Positions 15,991 through 24,610 of a stretch of 64,000 bases of DNA are shown here, in pieces. The notes under the pieces were generated by a model. It searched no databases and was not told where the DNA came from. It saw only the letters and a list, made by a program, of their open reading frames with translations. Location: contig NZ_CP053351.1 of NCBI RefSeq assembly GCF_013394655.1, forward strand, positions 2,696,501 to 2,760,500. The letters run 5' to 3'. The translations under genes were made by a program, and so were the position numbers. This stretch comes from Winogradskyella schleiferi (GTDB taxonomy: Bacteria; Bacteroidota; Bacteroidia; Flavobacteriales; Flavobacteriaceae). Each line of letters starts with the position of its first letter. Position 1 is the stretch's first letter.

Positions 15991-16695
15991 CTATTTCAGG
16001 GAAAGAATAGGTAAACCAACATAATCAGCGGGTTCTAGCACATCATCATAAATAATATCATTTTTATAAAATTCCCGAGATATTGTATGTGCCTTCAATT
16101 CGAGTCTATTAATATTTTCTATGCGCGAATTTGACAATTCCAAATCGTTGCTCAACCATTTTTTACAATGCGCGTTATCCATGGCAATCGGAAAATCATG
16201 GCCTATATTGTGTATATTCTTGAAATCATTTTTTAATGCCGTAGTAATTAGGCTTACCGATAAAAAACCATCAGCTAAAGTTGAATAAATACCTGCCAAA
16301 GCAAATGGTTTGTGATTCTCTTCATAAACAAAAAATGGATATACTTCGCCATCAAATAAATAAGAGGTAAAAAACCCAGAAACAATTACTAGACATCGCT
16401 GTTCATTTAGTAATGGATAAGCCCAATCTAAAGTATTGATTTTATTTATTGAAATATTGAGCGTATTAGTAAGGCTCTGAAAACTATCCCAATCTTCCTT
16501 ATACTCTTGCGGCAATATTCCCCAAATTGCATAATCAATTTGTTTAGGATTATTCATGGTAATAACTGGTAAAGACTGTTCTGAAAGTCCGTTTATAATT
16601 GGAGCGGTTTTGTAAAGTAGCGGGTATTTAAATTTAGCATCAAAAGCATCTTCAATTTTCAGTACATTGTTTGTATTTGATAATTTATAAAACAT
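15991..16695 (-). CDS. Divergent SRAP (HMCES/YedK-like) protein lacking the catalytic cysteine
   Basis: 234 aa. The order of motifs follows SOS-response-associated peptidase proteins: YAIWGILPQEY (family WGL.P), NEQRCLVIVSGFFTSY (family RRCL.PADGFYEW), YPFFVYE...PFALAGIY (P.....FAGLW), SLITTALKNDFKNIHN and FPIAMDN (family T..A......H.RMP). But the N-terminus is MFYKLSN: the Cys2 that forms the DNA crosslink in SRAP enzymes is missing, and the Glu of GFYEW is replaced. It may bind abasic DNA or have another role without the canonical chemistry. I recall similar Cys-less forms in flavobacteria. No operon partner. Confidence 0.75.
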   Translation of the reverse strand: MFYKLSNTNNVLKIEDAFDAKFKYPLLYKTAPIINGLSEQSLPVITMNNPKQIDYAIWGILPQEYKEDWDSFQSLTNTLNISINKINTLDWAYPLLNEQRCLVIVSGFFTSYLFDGEVYPFFVYEENHKPFALAGIYSTLADGFLSVSLITTALKNDFKNIHNIGHDFPIAMDNAHCKKWLSNDLELSNSRIENINRLELKAHTISREFYKNDIIYDDVLEPADYVGLPILSLK

Positions 16696-17025
16696 ACTTA
16701 TTTTTTATGCAAGTAAGTGATTATTATCATTTTTTGTTATCCTGAATACATAAAAAACTATCGCAATAAAAAAACAAATGTTAATATTAAAGCATGGTTA
16801 TTGCCACAAATGGTTTATAAAATATATGATGTTAAGTGCATAATTTGTCCTGTATTGGATTGAGGAAAATGAACTCAGTATAATTATATATAACCTAGAA
16901 AATGAAAATATATTAAAGACGCTTAGTTTTTTAAATTTGGATTATTACCACCAATAATTATTGTATAAATATGTTTTTGGTATTATCGAATTTAACAATC
17001 ATAATCTATCTAAGTTTAATCCCAT
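16696..17025. other. Gene-free stretch
   Basis: About 330 AT-rich bases between the SRAP-like start and the terminator of the PA2169-type gene. I see no open frame with family features, RNA gene or notable repeat. Confidence 0.6.
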
Positions 17026-17063
17026 AAAAAAGCGTTTATTAAATGAATAATAAACGCTTTCTA
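17026..17063 (-). terminator. Terminator after the PA2169-type gene
   Basis: Stem AGCGTTTATTA / TAATAAACGCT, loop AATGAA; on the minus strand followed by TTTTTTATG. The arms are perfect. Confidence 0.9.
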
Positions 17064-17085
17064 AAATTCTAGTTAATTTTCGAAT

Positions 17086-17535
17086 TTACTTCAAATTCTC
17101 TAAGGATTTTACTTGAGATAAATCGCTTTCAATTTGATTTTTCTGAGACAGTAAAATTGACTTTGTACTGCTAGGCAAGCTAGTTTCTTGTAATACGTCG
17201 TTGTATTCCTCTACTGCTGCTTTCTCGCCTCTTATCGCTTCCTCTAACATTGATTCTGCGTCATCAGCGGAGAACAAAGCTTTTACGTCCATCCATGTTC
17301 TATGTGCTGCGCCTGTAAAGCTTCCTCCTTTATCTACGTCTTCTCCAAAAGTTCTGATTTCTGACTTAAGATCGTGTCCAAACGATTTTCTTTCCTGAGC
17401 CTTGCGACCAAAATAAGTCTTTAATCCGACGTGATCCGTGTTTTCTGCAGCTTTATGATAGCCCTTTTCACCATCATAATTCTTTTCTAATAATGCATTT
17501 AACTTCTTTCCTACTTCTTCTGTGTATGCTGCCAT
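17086..17535 (-). CDS. PA2169-family four-helix-bundle protein (DUF2383)
   Basis: 149 aa, soluble and helical. LNALLEKNYDGEKGYHKAAE, then YFGRKAQERKSFGHDLKSEI and the second half EEAIRGEKAAVEEYNDVLQE fit the ferritin-like DUF2383/PA2169 family. Conserved Glu/His residues could bind metal but the function is not established. In many bacteria these genes are induced by general stress; here it neighbours hemerythrin, YtxH and DUF1328 genes. Confidence 0.92.
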   Translation of the reverse strand: MAAYTEEVGKKLNALLEKNYDGEKGYHKAAENTDHVGLKTYFGRKAQERKSFGHDLKSEIRTFGEDVDKGGSFTGAAHRTWMDVKALFSADDAESMLEEAIRGEKAAVEEYNDVLQETSLPSSTKSILLSQKNQIESDLSQVKSLENLK

Positions 17536-17897
17536 TTTATTCTGTTTTTAAATATTATAGATGATTTTTTTAGTAGATGCTCATCTCATTACATCTCATC
17601 TCAAATGCTTTATTTCAACATTTGTTTTTCATACTCAAAAATAGCTGTCTTTTAAAGCATTCATTAGTTCAATTGCAGAAGAAATTGACGCGATTAATCT
17701 AAGCCATAAATCTTAACACATTTTATGATAAATTGCCGTTAATTAAAGGAAAACAAGTCTAAGCTGGATAGTGTTGACGTGGATATTAGAGCTATTTTAA
17801 TTAAAGAAAAAAGCTACCAAATTAAATTTCTAAAATCGGTCTAAAACCTATTATTGAAATCCAAATTGATAGCTAAGCTACTAACCGTAATTCTTAT
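17536..17897. other. Gene-free stretch
   Basis: 362 bases between the PA2169-type start and the hemerythrin stop; frames are interrupted by many stops and I see no repeat, RNA or strong hairpin. Confidence 0.6.
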
Positions 17898-18332
17898 TTA
17901 CCTATGCTCTTGCATATAGTCGTTATATTTTGTGGCTAACTCCTCTTTCTGCTTTTCGCTGAATACTTTTCCTGAAAGTTGAAAAAACGAATGTTCTTCA
18001 TCTTCTAAATGATGCTCCACTTTATGCTTTAAATCTTTAGCAATTTTTAACCAGGCCGAAGAGTCCATTTCGGTTTTCTCCAATTGTTCAACAAGTTCAT
18101 CAATTTCATGATGCTCTGCAATACCATGTCTGGCGTGATCTTGCATCTTATCGGTTGGAATCAATGGTTTGTAAAAATGTCTTTCTTCAGCATTAGCATG
18201 AAGGGTCAACTCTTTGCGAAGCTCTTTAAACAAATGGGTTCGCGTCTTTGTATCGCCAGATGTGTCCACCAATTTGTCTAATAAATTGCGTTGGATATCG
18301 TGATCTTTTCTAATGGCTTCATAAATATTCAT
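17898..18332 (-). CDS. Hemerythrin-domain protein
   Basis: 144 aa. Iron-binding residues are in the expected order: KDHDIQRNLL (first His), LTLHANAEERHFYKPL (His, Glu, His), HGIAEHHEIDELV, and KVEHHLEDEEHSFF (His and Glu). A di-iron, four-helix protein that may bind oxygen, NO or iron; in bacteria single-domain forms are often linked to oxidative or nitrosative stress. It is soluble and monocistronic. Confidence 0.93.
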   Translation of the reverse strand: MNIYEAIRKDHDIQRNLLDKLVDTSGDTKTRTHLFKELRKELTLHANAEERHFYKPLIPTDKMQDHARHGIAEHHEIDELVEQLEKTEMDSSAWLKIAKDLKHKVEHHLEDEEHSFFQLSGKVFSEKQKEELATKYNDYMQEHR

Positions 18333-18522
18333 ATTAGTCTTTATTTTATAAACAAAAATACGGACACAATTGCCTTTAAATTTGCTCTATTACGCCAAAG
18401 CTTAACTGATTTACTGCTTATTGCGTTTATTTACACTGTCTATTGATGTTTTTTGAAATATTTATGAAGTTCATACTAGAAAAAAACCTAATTTTACAAC
18501 GCATTAATTTAATTATTTAACT

Positions 18523-19122
18523 ATGTTAATCTGTATTCCCGACATTAGTGGCTTCACAAAATTTATGAGTGCTGCTGAAGCCGAAATTAGTGCAAAAGTG
18601 ATACCAGCATTACTGAACCAAATAATATACGCTAACGAAATTGGATTAAGGGTCTCCGAAATTGAAGGTGATGCTGTGCTTTTTTTCAAAAGAGGAGAAT
18701 TACCATCATTGAAACAACTGATTGACCAGTGCACTTATTTTTATTCTGAATTTTATAAACAATTAGCAACCTTAGACCAGAAATTTGAAACAAGTGGCAA
18801 ACCCATTATTAAGTCATTAGGACTAAAAATAATTCTACACTTTGGAGAAGAGGTTGAAGCTGTAAACATTGGAAAACATATAAAATTAATGGGCGAAGAT
18901 GTTGTTATTGCACACAAACTTTTAAAAAACACCATTGACAAAGACGACTATATTTTATTTTCTCAAACGTTATTGAATCAATACAATACCGACGATTTAG
19001 ACAAAAGGTTATTCTGGTCACAACTCGGTAAAGGTGACGAAAATTATAAGCACATTGGAGATGTGAACTATGCTTATGTTGATCTCAAACCTCTAAATTC
19101 ATTAAATTCAACAAAATACTAA
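18523..19122 (+). CDS. DUF2652 protein with class III nucleotidyl-cyclase-like motifs
   Basis: 199 aa. The start MLICIPDISGFTKFM matches the metal-binding strand of class III adenylate/guanylate cyclases (DIRGFT), and VSEIEGDAVLFF matches the second (GDG/GDA). The two aspartates, D7 and D50, are 43 residues apart, close to the 44 of mammalian adenylate cyclase. The known substrate-specifying and transition-state residues cannot be placed, so activity is uncertain; DUF2652 has no assigned function. Eight bases separate it from the AraC regulator gene, indicating one operon. Confidence 0.82.
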   Translation: MLICIPDISGFTKFMSAAEAEISAKVIPALLNQIIYANEIGLRVSEIEGDAVLFFKRGELPSLKQLIDQCTYFYSEFYKQLATLDQKFETSGKPIIKSLGLKIILHFGEEVEAVNIGKHIKLMGEDVVIAHKLLKNTIDKDDYILFSQTLLNQYNTDDLDKRLFWSQLGKGDENYKHIGDVNYAYVDLKPLNSLNSTKY

Positions 19123-19130
19123 AAAAACTC

Positions 19131-20162
19131 ATGATCGAAATAGCACTAACACCTTCGAACACTAAAGATATCCTGACTCAAATCTCTGAGCATTTGGACG
19201 GAACTATCGAAGAACGTTGGGGTGAATACACCATGACAATTGACAATGCCAATGCGTGTGGTAATATCACTTATATACCTTTTGATTGGGGCGTTAATTT
19301 ATTGGATTTTGATATTAAATTTTATAAGGAATTTGTCCTTAGAATTGAAGCTGAAGATTTCAATCCTATACGATTTATTTATAACCTAAAAGGTGCTTTT
19401 ACACATCGCGTAGGCGTACAAAACGAAGAGCATAAAACCCAACAGTTTCAATCCGTAATTTTTGCTAATAAATCTGTCGGTGTTAATTATTTGCACTTTC
19501 TTAAAAATGAAACGCTTCAAATAAACGTCATTCAAATAGTACGCAAGGAGTTTTTGAAGAAAAAAACCACAGATGTCTCTTCGCTAAACAAAAAATTATA
19601 TGAAGTTTTTGTAGACACAGATCATGAAAACCGATTTGTACATTATGGAGAATTGAATTTAAAAATGGCGGATGATGTAAAGTCTATTCACAACATTAAA
19701 TCGAAAGGAATGCTGCGCATATTAAAAATCGAAGCCAAGGTTTATGAAATTCTTTCGCAGCATATCCAACAACACAATAGACAAAGTAGTGGTAAAAAAC
19801 TACCTAAATCATTAACAAAGCAAGAACTTAGAACAATTAAGAAAATTTGTGACATAATTCAAAAAGAACCTGCAAAACAATACTCCTTAGATCAAATGTC
19901 CTTAGATTACGGCTTGTCCCAAGCTAAGCTTCAAGATGGTTTTAAGTTTCTTTATAAACGAACAGTTACTGAATTTATTCGTCATATAAGATTAGAAAAA
20001 GCAAGGAATTTAATAAAAACCACGGATTTAAATATTTCTCAAATTGTATATTCCATTGGTTTTACCAGCAGAAGTTATTTTTCAAAAATTTTTAAAGAAA
20101 AATATGGAATTTCACCTAATGAATTTAAAAAGCAAATTATTTCAAAAGTAAAAATGCAATAA
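19131..20162 (+). CDS. AraC-family transcriptional regulator
   Basis: 343 aa. The C-terminal DNA-binding domain spans about 235-340 with two helix-turn-helices: YSLDQMSLDYGLSQAKLQDG and FIRHIRLEKARNLIKTTDLN, ending in the signature IGFTSRSYFSKIFKEKYGIS followed by PNEFK. Residues 1-220 are an unusual N-terminal domain that I do not recognise. It is paired with the cyclase-like DUF2652 gene immediately upstream, so the two probably act in one signalling path. Confidence 0.93.
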   Translation: MIEIALTPSNTKDILTQISEHLDGTIEERWGEYTMTIDNANACGNITYIPFDWGVNLLDFDIKFYKEFVLRIEAEDFNPIRFIYNLKGAFTHRVGVQNEEHKTQQFQSVIFANKSVGVNYLHFLKNETLQINVIQIVRKEFLKKKTTDVSSLNKKLYEVFVDTDHENRFVHYGELNLKMADDVKSIHNIKSKGMLRILKIEAKVYEILSQHIQQHNRQSSGKKLPKSLTKQELRTIKKICDIIQKEPAKQYSLDQMSLDYGLSQAKLQDGFKFLYKRTVTEFIRHIRLEKARNLIKTTDLNISQIVYSIGFTSRSYFSKIFKEKYGISPNEFKKQIISKVKMQ

Positions 20163-20164
20163 CA

Positions 20165-20371
20165 TTATTTACCGAAAATCCATTTCCTTATCAAGGCGAT
20201 AAAACTGTATTTTCCTGTAAGTTTCAATGCCGTGCTCACCCAGTTCAATGGTTGCAGATCTTCCTTAAACTCACTTTTAATCAACTTAAGTTCTTCCCAA
20301 GCAATATCACGCTCCAATTTATGACGTTTCAAATCGTTTTCAATCTCTTTAAAAGTAGTATATTCTTTCAT
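20165..20371 (-). CDS. Small DUF6327-like protein
   Basis: 68 aa: MKEYTTFKEIENDLKRHKLE at the start and YSFIALIRKWIFGK at the end, with a weak hydrophobic helix near 46-62. It is the last gene of a three-gene operon, one base after the holin-like gene. I think it belongs to DUF6327, a flavobacterial family always seen next to YtxH and holin-like genes, but the name is from memory. Function unknown. Confidence 0.7.
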   Translation of the reverse strand: MKEYTTFKEIENDLKRHKLERDIAWEELKLIKSEFKEDLQPLNWVSTALKLTGKYSFIALIRKWIFGK

Positions 20372-20372
20372 G

Positions 20373-20720
20373 TTAATTAAAAAATTTTGGTCCTAGTTTC
20401 TTAATAATGTACGAGTTGAATTTCGCTCTCATCAGATAGATTAAAATCGATATTATAAAATAAGCAATACCCACTATTAAAAATCCAAGCGGATAGCTGC
20501 TAACCGCCTTACCTATCTCAATACCTGCTGCTATTGATAAAAACAGCAAACTAGCAAACATAAAACTACCAAACGCTATAACTTTTGCTGCTAAACTCAA
20601 AGAAAGTGTTAACTGTTGAAAAACTTTCAACCTAAAATATTGGTGAGACGCTTTTATATAGCGCTCACCAATATGAGAAGCTTTGTCTGTAGTGTGATTT
20701 ATATCATCAAATACACTCAT
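20373..20720 (-). CDS. Holin-X-like membrane protein (phage holin superfamily 3_6)
   Basis: 115 aa from the ATG at 20720; a TTG one codon earlier is less likely. Two transmembrane helices (about 43-68 and 77-95) follow an amphipathic N-terminus. The pattern resembles actinobacterial Holin-X-type proteins, which despite the name are mostly chromosomal stress-operon proteins. No phage genes are nearby. It lies between YtxH (3 bases) and the DUF6327-like gene (1 base). Confidence 0.75.
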   Translation of the reverse strand: MSVFDDINHTTDKASHIGERYIKASHQYFRLKVFQQLTLSLSLAAKVIAFGSFMFASLLFLSIAAGIEIGKAVSSYPLGFLIVGIAYFIISILIYLMRAKFNSYIIKKLGPKFFN

Positions 20721-20723
20721 CAA

Positions 20724-21056
20724 TTAGGCTTTTTTCTGTAAGTTCTTGTTCTTAGCTTTTAAGTCTTTCAGTCTAGATTCTAAAGTAGTAATTACGTCTT
20801 CAGCTTTATAACTTGCATTAGACACAATAGCTTCAACCTGATGATCCAAATTTTCTTTTTGTGTAGAGATAGTATGTCCTAAAGAATCTCTTAATTCAGA
20901 AGCTTTGTCAGCCATGTAATCTCTTCTTGTCGCTGCTTCGTCTGCAAGTCTTTGTCTTGTAACACTGCCTTTATCTGGTGCAAATAATATCCCTAATATG
21001 GCACCTGTAGCTGCTCCTGCTAATATTCCTAATACTGTATTTCCGTTATTACTCAT
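20724..21056 (-). CDS. YtxH-domain general stress protein
   Basis: 110 aa. GNTVLGILAGAATGAILGIL FAPDKGS is the Gly-rich single transmembrane segment and the FAP-x-KG motif of YtxH proteins; the rest (30-105) is a charged coiled coil. First gene of the YtxH, holin-like, DUF6327-like operon. The biochemical function is unknown; homologues are general stress proteins. Confidence 0.93.
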   Translation of the reverse strand: MSNNGNTVLGILAGAATGAILGILFAPDKGSVTRQRLADEAATRRDYMADKASELRDSLGHTISTQKENLDHQVEAIVSNASYKAEDVITTLESRLKDLKAKNKNLQKKA

Positions 21057-21251
21057 GTTTTAATTTTTTTTGGTTATTTTTAATTCTCAGCACTTTGCTG
21101 TTACACAAAGATAAGACCTTTACCTTAGAGAATTTAACTCTTTACATAGCTATTTTAGCTGTAATGCTATTTATTGTTAGCGTTAAATATTTTAGTAATC
21201 GCATTAAGTTAAGAGCTTGAATAAAATTAAATTTGATGAACCTCCAATGAA

Positions 21252-22616
21252 ATGAAAACAAGTATTAAAACATATAATCCTTTTAACGGAAACCATCTAG
21301 AAACGTATAAGCTGGATTCTAAACCCAAATTAAATGACAAACTAGAATTAGCTGAAACGACTTTTAAAACTTGGAAACAGGTAGAAATTAAAAAGCGCTT
21401 AGAATTACTGCAGAATTTGGCTGATGAAGTTTTTAAGAAGAAATCTGAATTAAGTCAACTCATGACTAATGAAATGGGAAAACCAATTCAGGAAAGTAAA
21501 GCTGAAATTGATAAATGTATTTATTTAATTGATTTTTATATAAAAAATTCGGATCAATTTTTAGGAGATGCAATCATTGAAACGGATGCCCATGAAAGCT
21601 TTATCAGTTACGATCCATTAGGTTGTATTTTGGCTATCATGCCTTGGAATTATCCATTTTGGCAAGTATTCCGATTTGCTATTCCGACTTTAACCGCTGG
21701 AAACGTGGCGCTTTTAAAACATGCCTCTAATGTTACGGGATGCGCTATTGCAATTGAAAAACTTTTCATAGATGCAGGATTCCCTAAAGGTTGCTTTCAA
21801 ACACTCATTACAGACCATGATGCCGTAGAAGAGCTCATGGAAAATGAAATCGTTAGAGCGGTTTCATTGACAGGAAGTGAAAAAGCGGGACGAAAAATAG
21901 CTGAACTAGCAGGAAAAAATTTAAAACCTTCACTTCTAGAGTTAGGCGGTAATAATGCCTGTATTATATTAAAAGATGCCGATTTAGACAAACACATGGA
22001 TACCATAGTGAAAGCCCGAATGCAAAATTCTGGACAAAGCTGTATCGCAGCCAAGCGGTTTGTTGTGGTTGAAAGTATTTATGACGAATTCCTAAAAAAG
22101 TTCACATCTAAGATTAAAGCATTAAAATACGGTAATCCGATAGAAGAAAGCACCACAATGTCCTGTTTAGCTCGTGAAGATTTAGCAGACATTTTAGAAA
22201 AACAAGTCCAAAAGTCTATCGATCTAGGCGCCAAAGTAGTAATTGGTAATGAACGGGATTGCACCTATTACCAACCAACAATTTTAACTAATGTGACTGC
22301 CGAAATGCCTGTATTTAAAGAGGAAACTTTTGGACCAGTTGCAGCGATCATAAAAGTCAAATCAGAAGATGAAGCCTATAAAACGGCATCAAACTCTAAA
22401 TTTGGTTTAGGCACCATGATATTTACATCAGATTATGACTCTGCATCCAAACGTATTTCAGAAATTGAAGACGGTGCATTTTTCATAAATGAAATGGTAA
22501 AATCCGATCCGAGGTTACCTTTTGGTGGCACAAAAATTTCAGGTTTTGGCCGCGAATTATCCAAAGAAGGCATGTTAGCCTTTGTAAATAAGAAAACAGT
22601 ATACATTAACCAATAA
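21252..22616 (+). CDS. NAD(P)-dependent succinate-semialdehyde dehydrogenase-type aldehyde dehydrogenase
   Basis: 454 aa, full length. Key features: GCILAIMPWNYPFWQVFR (cofactor-binding region), LTGSEKAGRKIAE, catalytic Glu230 in LLELGGNN, nucleophile Cys264 in QNSGQSCIAAKRF, and TFGPVAAI near 356. The SSADH-like GabD/Sad branch fits best, but substrate specificity of aldehyde dehydrogenases cannot be read with certainty. It is followed by a 50-aa membrane protein on the same strand 12 bases later. Confidence 0.88.
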   Translation: MKTSIKTYNPFNGNHLETYKLDSKPKLNDKLELAETTFKTWKQVEIKKRLELLQNLADEVFKKKSELSQLMTNEMGKPIQESKAEIDKCIYLIDFYIKNSDQFLGDAIIETDAHESFISYDPLGCILAIMPWNYPFWQVFRFAIPTLTAGNVALLKHASNVTGCAIAIEKLFIDAGFPKGCFQTLITDHDAVEELMENEIVRAVSLTGSEKAGRKIAELAGKNLKPSLLELGGNNACIILKDADLDKHMDTIVKARMQNSGQSCIAAKRFVVVESIYDEFLKKFTSKIKALKYGNPIEESTTMSCLAREDLADILEKQVQKSIDLGAKVVIGNERDCTYYQPTILTNVTAEMPVFKEETFGPVAAIIKVKSEDEAYKTASNSKFGLGTMIFTSDYDSASKRISEIEDGAFFINEMVKSDPRLPFGGTKISGFGRELSKEGMLAFVNKKTVYINQ

Positions 22617-22628
22617 AACTAATAAATT

Positions 22629-22781
22629 ATGAAATTTGTAAAAGAAGACGATGAAAAAAGAAGAGATTATATTTTCCAAAAAGATGAAAAAACAAAATTT
22701 GGAGCAAAATTTATTATCATTACCCTAATCATTTTAGCTATCGCAGTGATTGCCTCTGGGATTCACTTTGAATGGTTTTAA
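22629..22781 (+). CDS. Small single-pass membrane protein (50 aa)
   Basis: Starts MKFVKEDDEKRRDYIFQKDE, then one strong transmembrane helix (FIIITLIILAIAVIASG) and a short end, GIHFEWF. ATG at 22629 is 12 bases after the aldehyde dehydrogenase stop and the gene ends just before a terminator, so it closes that operon. Charged start plus hydrophobic helix makes it a credible small protein; function unknown. Confidence 0.7.
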   Translation: MKFVKEDDEKRRDYIFQKDEKTKFGAKFIIITLIILAIAVIASGIHFEWF

Positions 22782-22795
22782 AACTGTATAAAATT

Positions 22796-22825
22796 AAAAA
22801 AGCTCAGCAAATGCTGAGCTTTTTC
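22796..22825. terminator. Bidirectional terminator next to tRNA-Pro
   Basis: AAAAAGCTCAGCA-AA-TGCTGAGCTTTTT: perfect arms with A/T tails on both sides. It can end the aldehyde dehydrogenase operon on the plus strand and the tRNA on the minus strand. Confidence 0.9.
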
Positions 22826-22833
22826 TTTGAAAG

Positions 22834-22908
22834 TCGGGGTGGCAGGATTCGAACCTGCGGCCTCCACGTCCCAAACGTGGCGCGATAACCGGGCTACGCT
22901 ACACCCCG
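22834..22908 (-). tRNA. tRNA-Pro (anticodon TGG)
   Basis: Reading the minus strand: acceptor stem CGGGGTG / CACCCCG with discriminator A; anticodon stem-loop CCACG-TTTGGGA-CGTGG gives anticodon TGG; T-arm CGCAGGTTCGAATCCTGCC. CCA is not encoded. The gene stands alone, on the opposite strand to its neighbours. Confidence 0.97.
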
Positions 22909-23011
22909 AAAATGATTTACCGTTTTCGGATTGCAAATATATAGATTTTCTTTAGAATCCAATAACATTTATCTAACTTTAAAAACTAATAGATTTATAA
23001 GATAATTAAAT

Positions 23012-24112
23012 ATGAAATTAAGAAGCATTTTAATCAGTATAATTCTTACTAGTACACTAGCTTGTGCCCAAGATAAGAACCCAATAAATACACAAAACAC
23101 TCACGAAGTTATTGTTCCAGATCTAAATATTCCTTGGGGTTTCACTTTTCTTCCCGATAATGCTTTGCTCATTACCGAAAAATCAGGTGAGCTAATTCAT
23201 TTTAAAGATGGAAAGAAAACTACCGTTTCAGGATTACCCGAAATCTATGTTCGTGGCCAAGGCGGTTTGATGGATGTCATTTTACATCCAGATTATAAAA
23301 CCAACAACTGGATCTATTTTTCTTATGCATCTTCCGAAGGGGAAGTTTCTGGCGGAAATACAGCCATAGCGAGAGCAAAACTTAGTGACTACAACTTAAC
23401 GGATTTGGAAGTCCTCTACAAAGCTACACCAAACACCACCAAAGGTCAACATTTTGGGTCGCGTTTGGTTTTTGATGAAAATGGTTATTTGTTTTTTACG
23501 ATTGGTGAACGTGGTAATCGAGATGAGAACCCACAAGATATCACTAGAGATGGCGGTAAAGTTTATCGATTGAATGACGACGGCTCAATCCCTGAAGACA
23601 ATCCATTTTTAAATGAAAAAAATGCTAAAACAGCCATTTACTCATATGGACACAGAAATCCACAAGGTATGACCCTTGATCCCGAAACTAAAAAAATATG
23701 GACTCACGAACATGGTCCAAAAGGTGGTGATGAAATCAACATTATCAAAGCAGGAAAGAATTACGGCTGGCCAGTAATTAGCTATGGCGTTAATTATAGC
23801 GGCACGTCATTTACGGATATTACTAAAAAGGAAGGCATGGAACAACCACTTCATTATTGGGTTCCTTCAATTGCACCAAGCGGAATGGCATTTATCCATA
23901 GCGAAAAATATGGCGACTGGAATGGAAATTTACTTGTGGGATCCTTAAAATTTCAATACTTAGATATGTGTACTTTGAAAGACAACAAAGTGATCAAGGA
24001 AGAACGTTTACTCGACGGACAAGGACGTGTCCGATGTGTAGAGCAAGGACCTGATGGCTTCATTTACGTTGGTATTGAGAATTTAGGTATTGTAAAATTG
24101 ATTAGAAAATGA
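23012..24112 (+). CDS. PQQ-dependent sugar dehydrogenase (aldose sugar dehydrogenase-like)
   Basis: 366 aa with a signal peptide (ends near LACAQ; a lipobox is not clear). The six-bladed propeller motifs are present: IPWGFTFLPDNALLITEKSG, GQGGLMDVILHPDY, FDENGYLFFTIGERG, YSYGHRNPQGMTLD, then WTHEHGPKGGDEINII and NYGWPVISYG. This is the GSDH/YliI-type fold that oxidises aldoses in the periplasm with PQQ. Its stop overlaps the cytochrome c start by 4 bases, so the cytochrome may take the electrons. PQQ synthesis genes are not in the window; PQQ could come from outside. Confidence 0.92.
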   Translation: MKLRSILISIILTSTLACAQDKNPINTQNTHEVIVPDLNIPWGFTFLPDNALLITEKSGELIHFKDGKKTTVSGLPEIYVRGQGGLMDVILHPDYKTNNWIYFSYASSEGEVSGGNTAIARAKLSDYNLTDLEVLYKATPNTTKGQHFGSRLVFDENGYLFFTIGERGNRDENPQDITRDGGKVYRLNDDGSIPEDNPFLNEKNAKTAIYSYGHRNPQGMTLDPETKKIWTHEHGPKGGDEINIIKAGKNYGWPVISYGVNYSGTSFTDITKKEGMEQPLHYWVPSIAPSGMAFIHSEKYGDWNGNLLVGSLKFQYLDMCTLKDNKVIKEERLLDGQGRVRCVEQGPDGFIYVGIENLGIVKLIRK

Positions 24113-24552
24113 GCAAAATAATTATTGTCGGCATAATGGCATTAACGTTCCTATCATGTCCTTCAAATAGTAAGAAATCCAATCTCAGTGCTCAAATTGA
24201 CAATTCTTCAAAACAAGACCAATCAACCCTCGAAGCAAGTATAATAAGGGGTAAAAACGTTTACGAAGACATGTGTATAACCTGCCATATGCCAAACGGC
24301 AAAGGTGTACCGAAAGCATTTCCACCATTAGCAGACTCCGATTATTTAAGGGCTAAACAAACCGAGAGCATTAAGGCCGTAAAATATGGTATGTCTGGAG
24401 AAATCTTAGTCAATGGCGTTACTTACAATAGTACAATGGCACCTTTAGGACTTTCAGATGAAGAAGTCGCCGATGTTATGAATTACATTAACAATAGCTG
24501 GGGAAATACTATTGAGAACTTTGTTACAATTGAGAAAGTTTCCGAGTTATAA
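24109..24552 (+). CDS. Lipoprotein c-type cytochrome
   Basis: 147 aa with a lipoprotein signal (cleavage before Cys17, LTFLSC). A single heme site, C56-I-T-C59-H60, with a likely axial Met110 in NGVTYNSTMAPLG, and the end DEEVADVMNYINNSWGN typical of monoheme class I cytochromes. Translationally coupled to the sugar dehydrogenase upstream, for which it is a plausible electron acceptor. Confidence 0.92.
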   Translation: MSKIIIVGIMALTFLSCPSNSKKSNLSAQIDNSSKQDQSTLEASIIRGKNVYEDMCITCHMPNGKGVPKAFPPLADSDYLRAKQTESIKAVKYGMSGEILVNGVTYNSTMAPLGLSDEEVADVMNYINNSWGNTIENFVTIEKVSEL

Positions 24553-24575
24553 GCACAAAATCACACTTAAATAAT

Positions 24576-24583
24576 TAATTTTG
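24576..24583 (+). promoter_or_regulatory. Candidate -7 promoter box before udk
   Basis: TAATTTTG matches TAnnTTTG and is 27 bases before the udk start codon. No clear -33 element. Confidence 0.4.
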
Positions 24584-24610
24584 TAGGACGCTAACAAATC
24601 TCGATTAAAT

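Noticed and set aside
20373..20720. Prophage lysis gene (holin)
   Set aside because: No other phage gene in the window; co-operonic with YtxH and a small DUF protein, the usual chromosomal stress arrangement.
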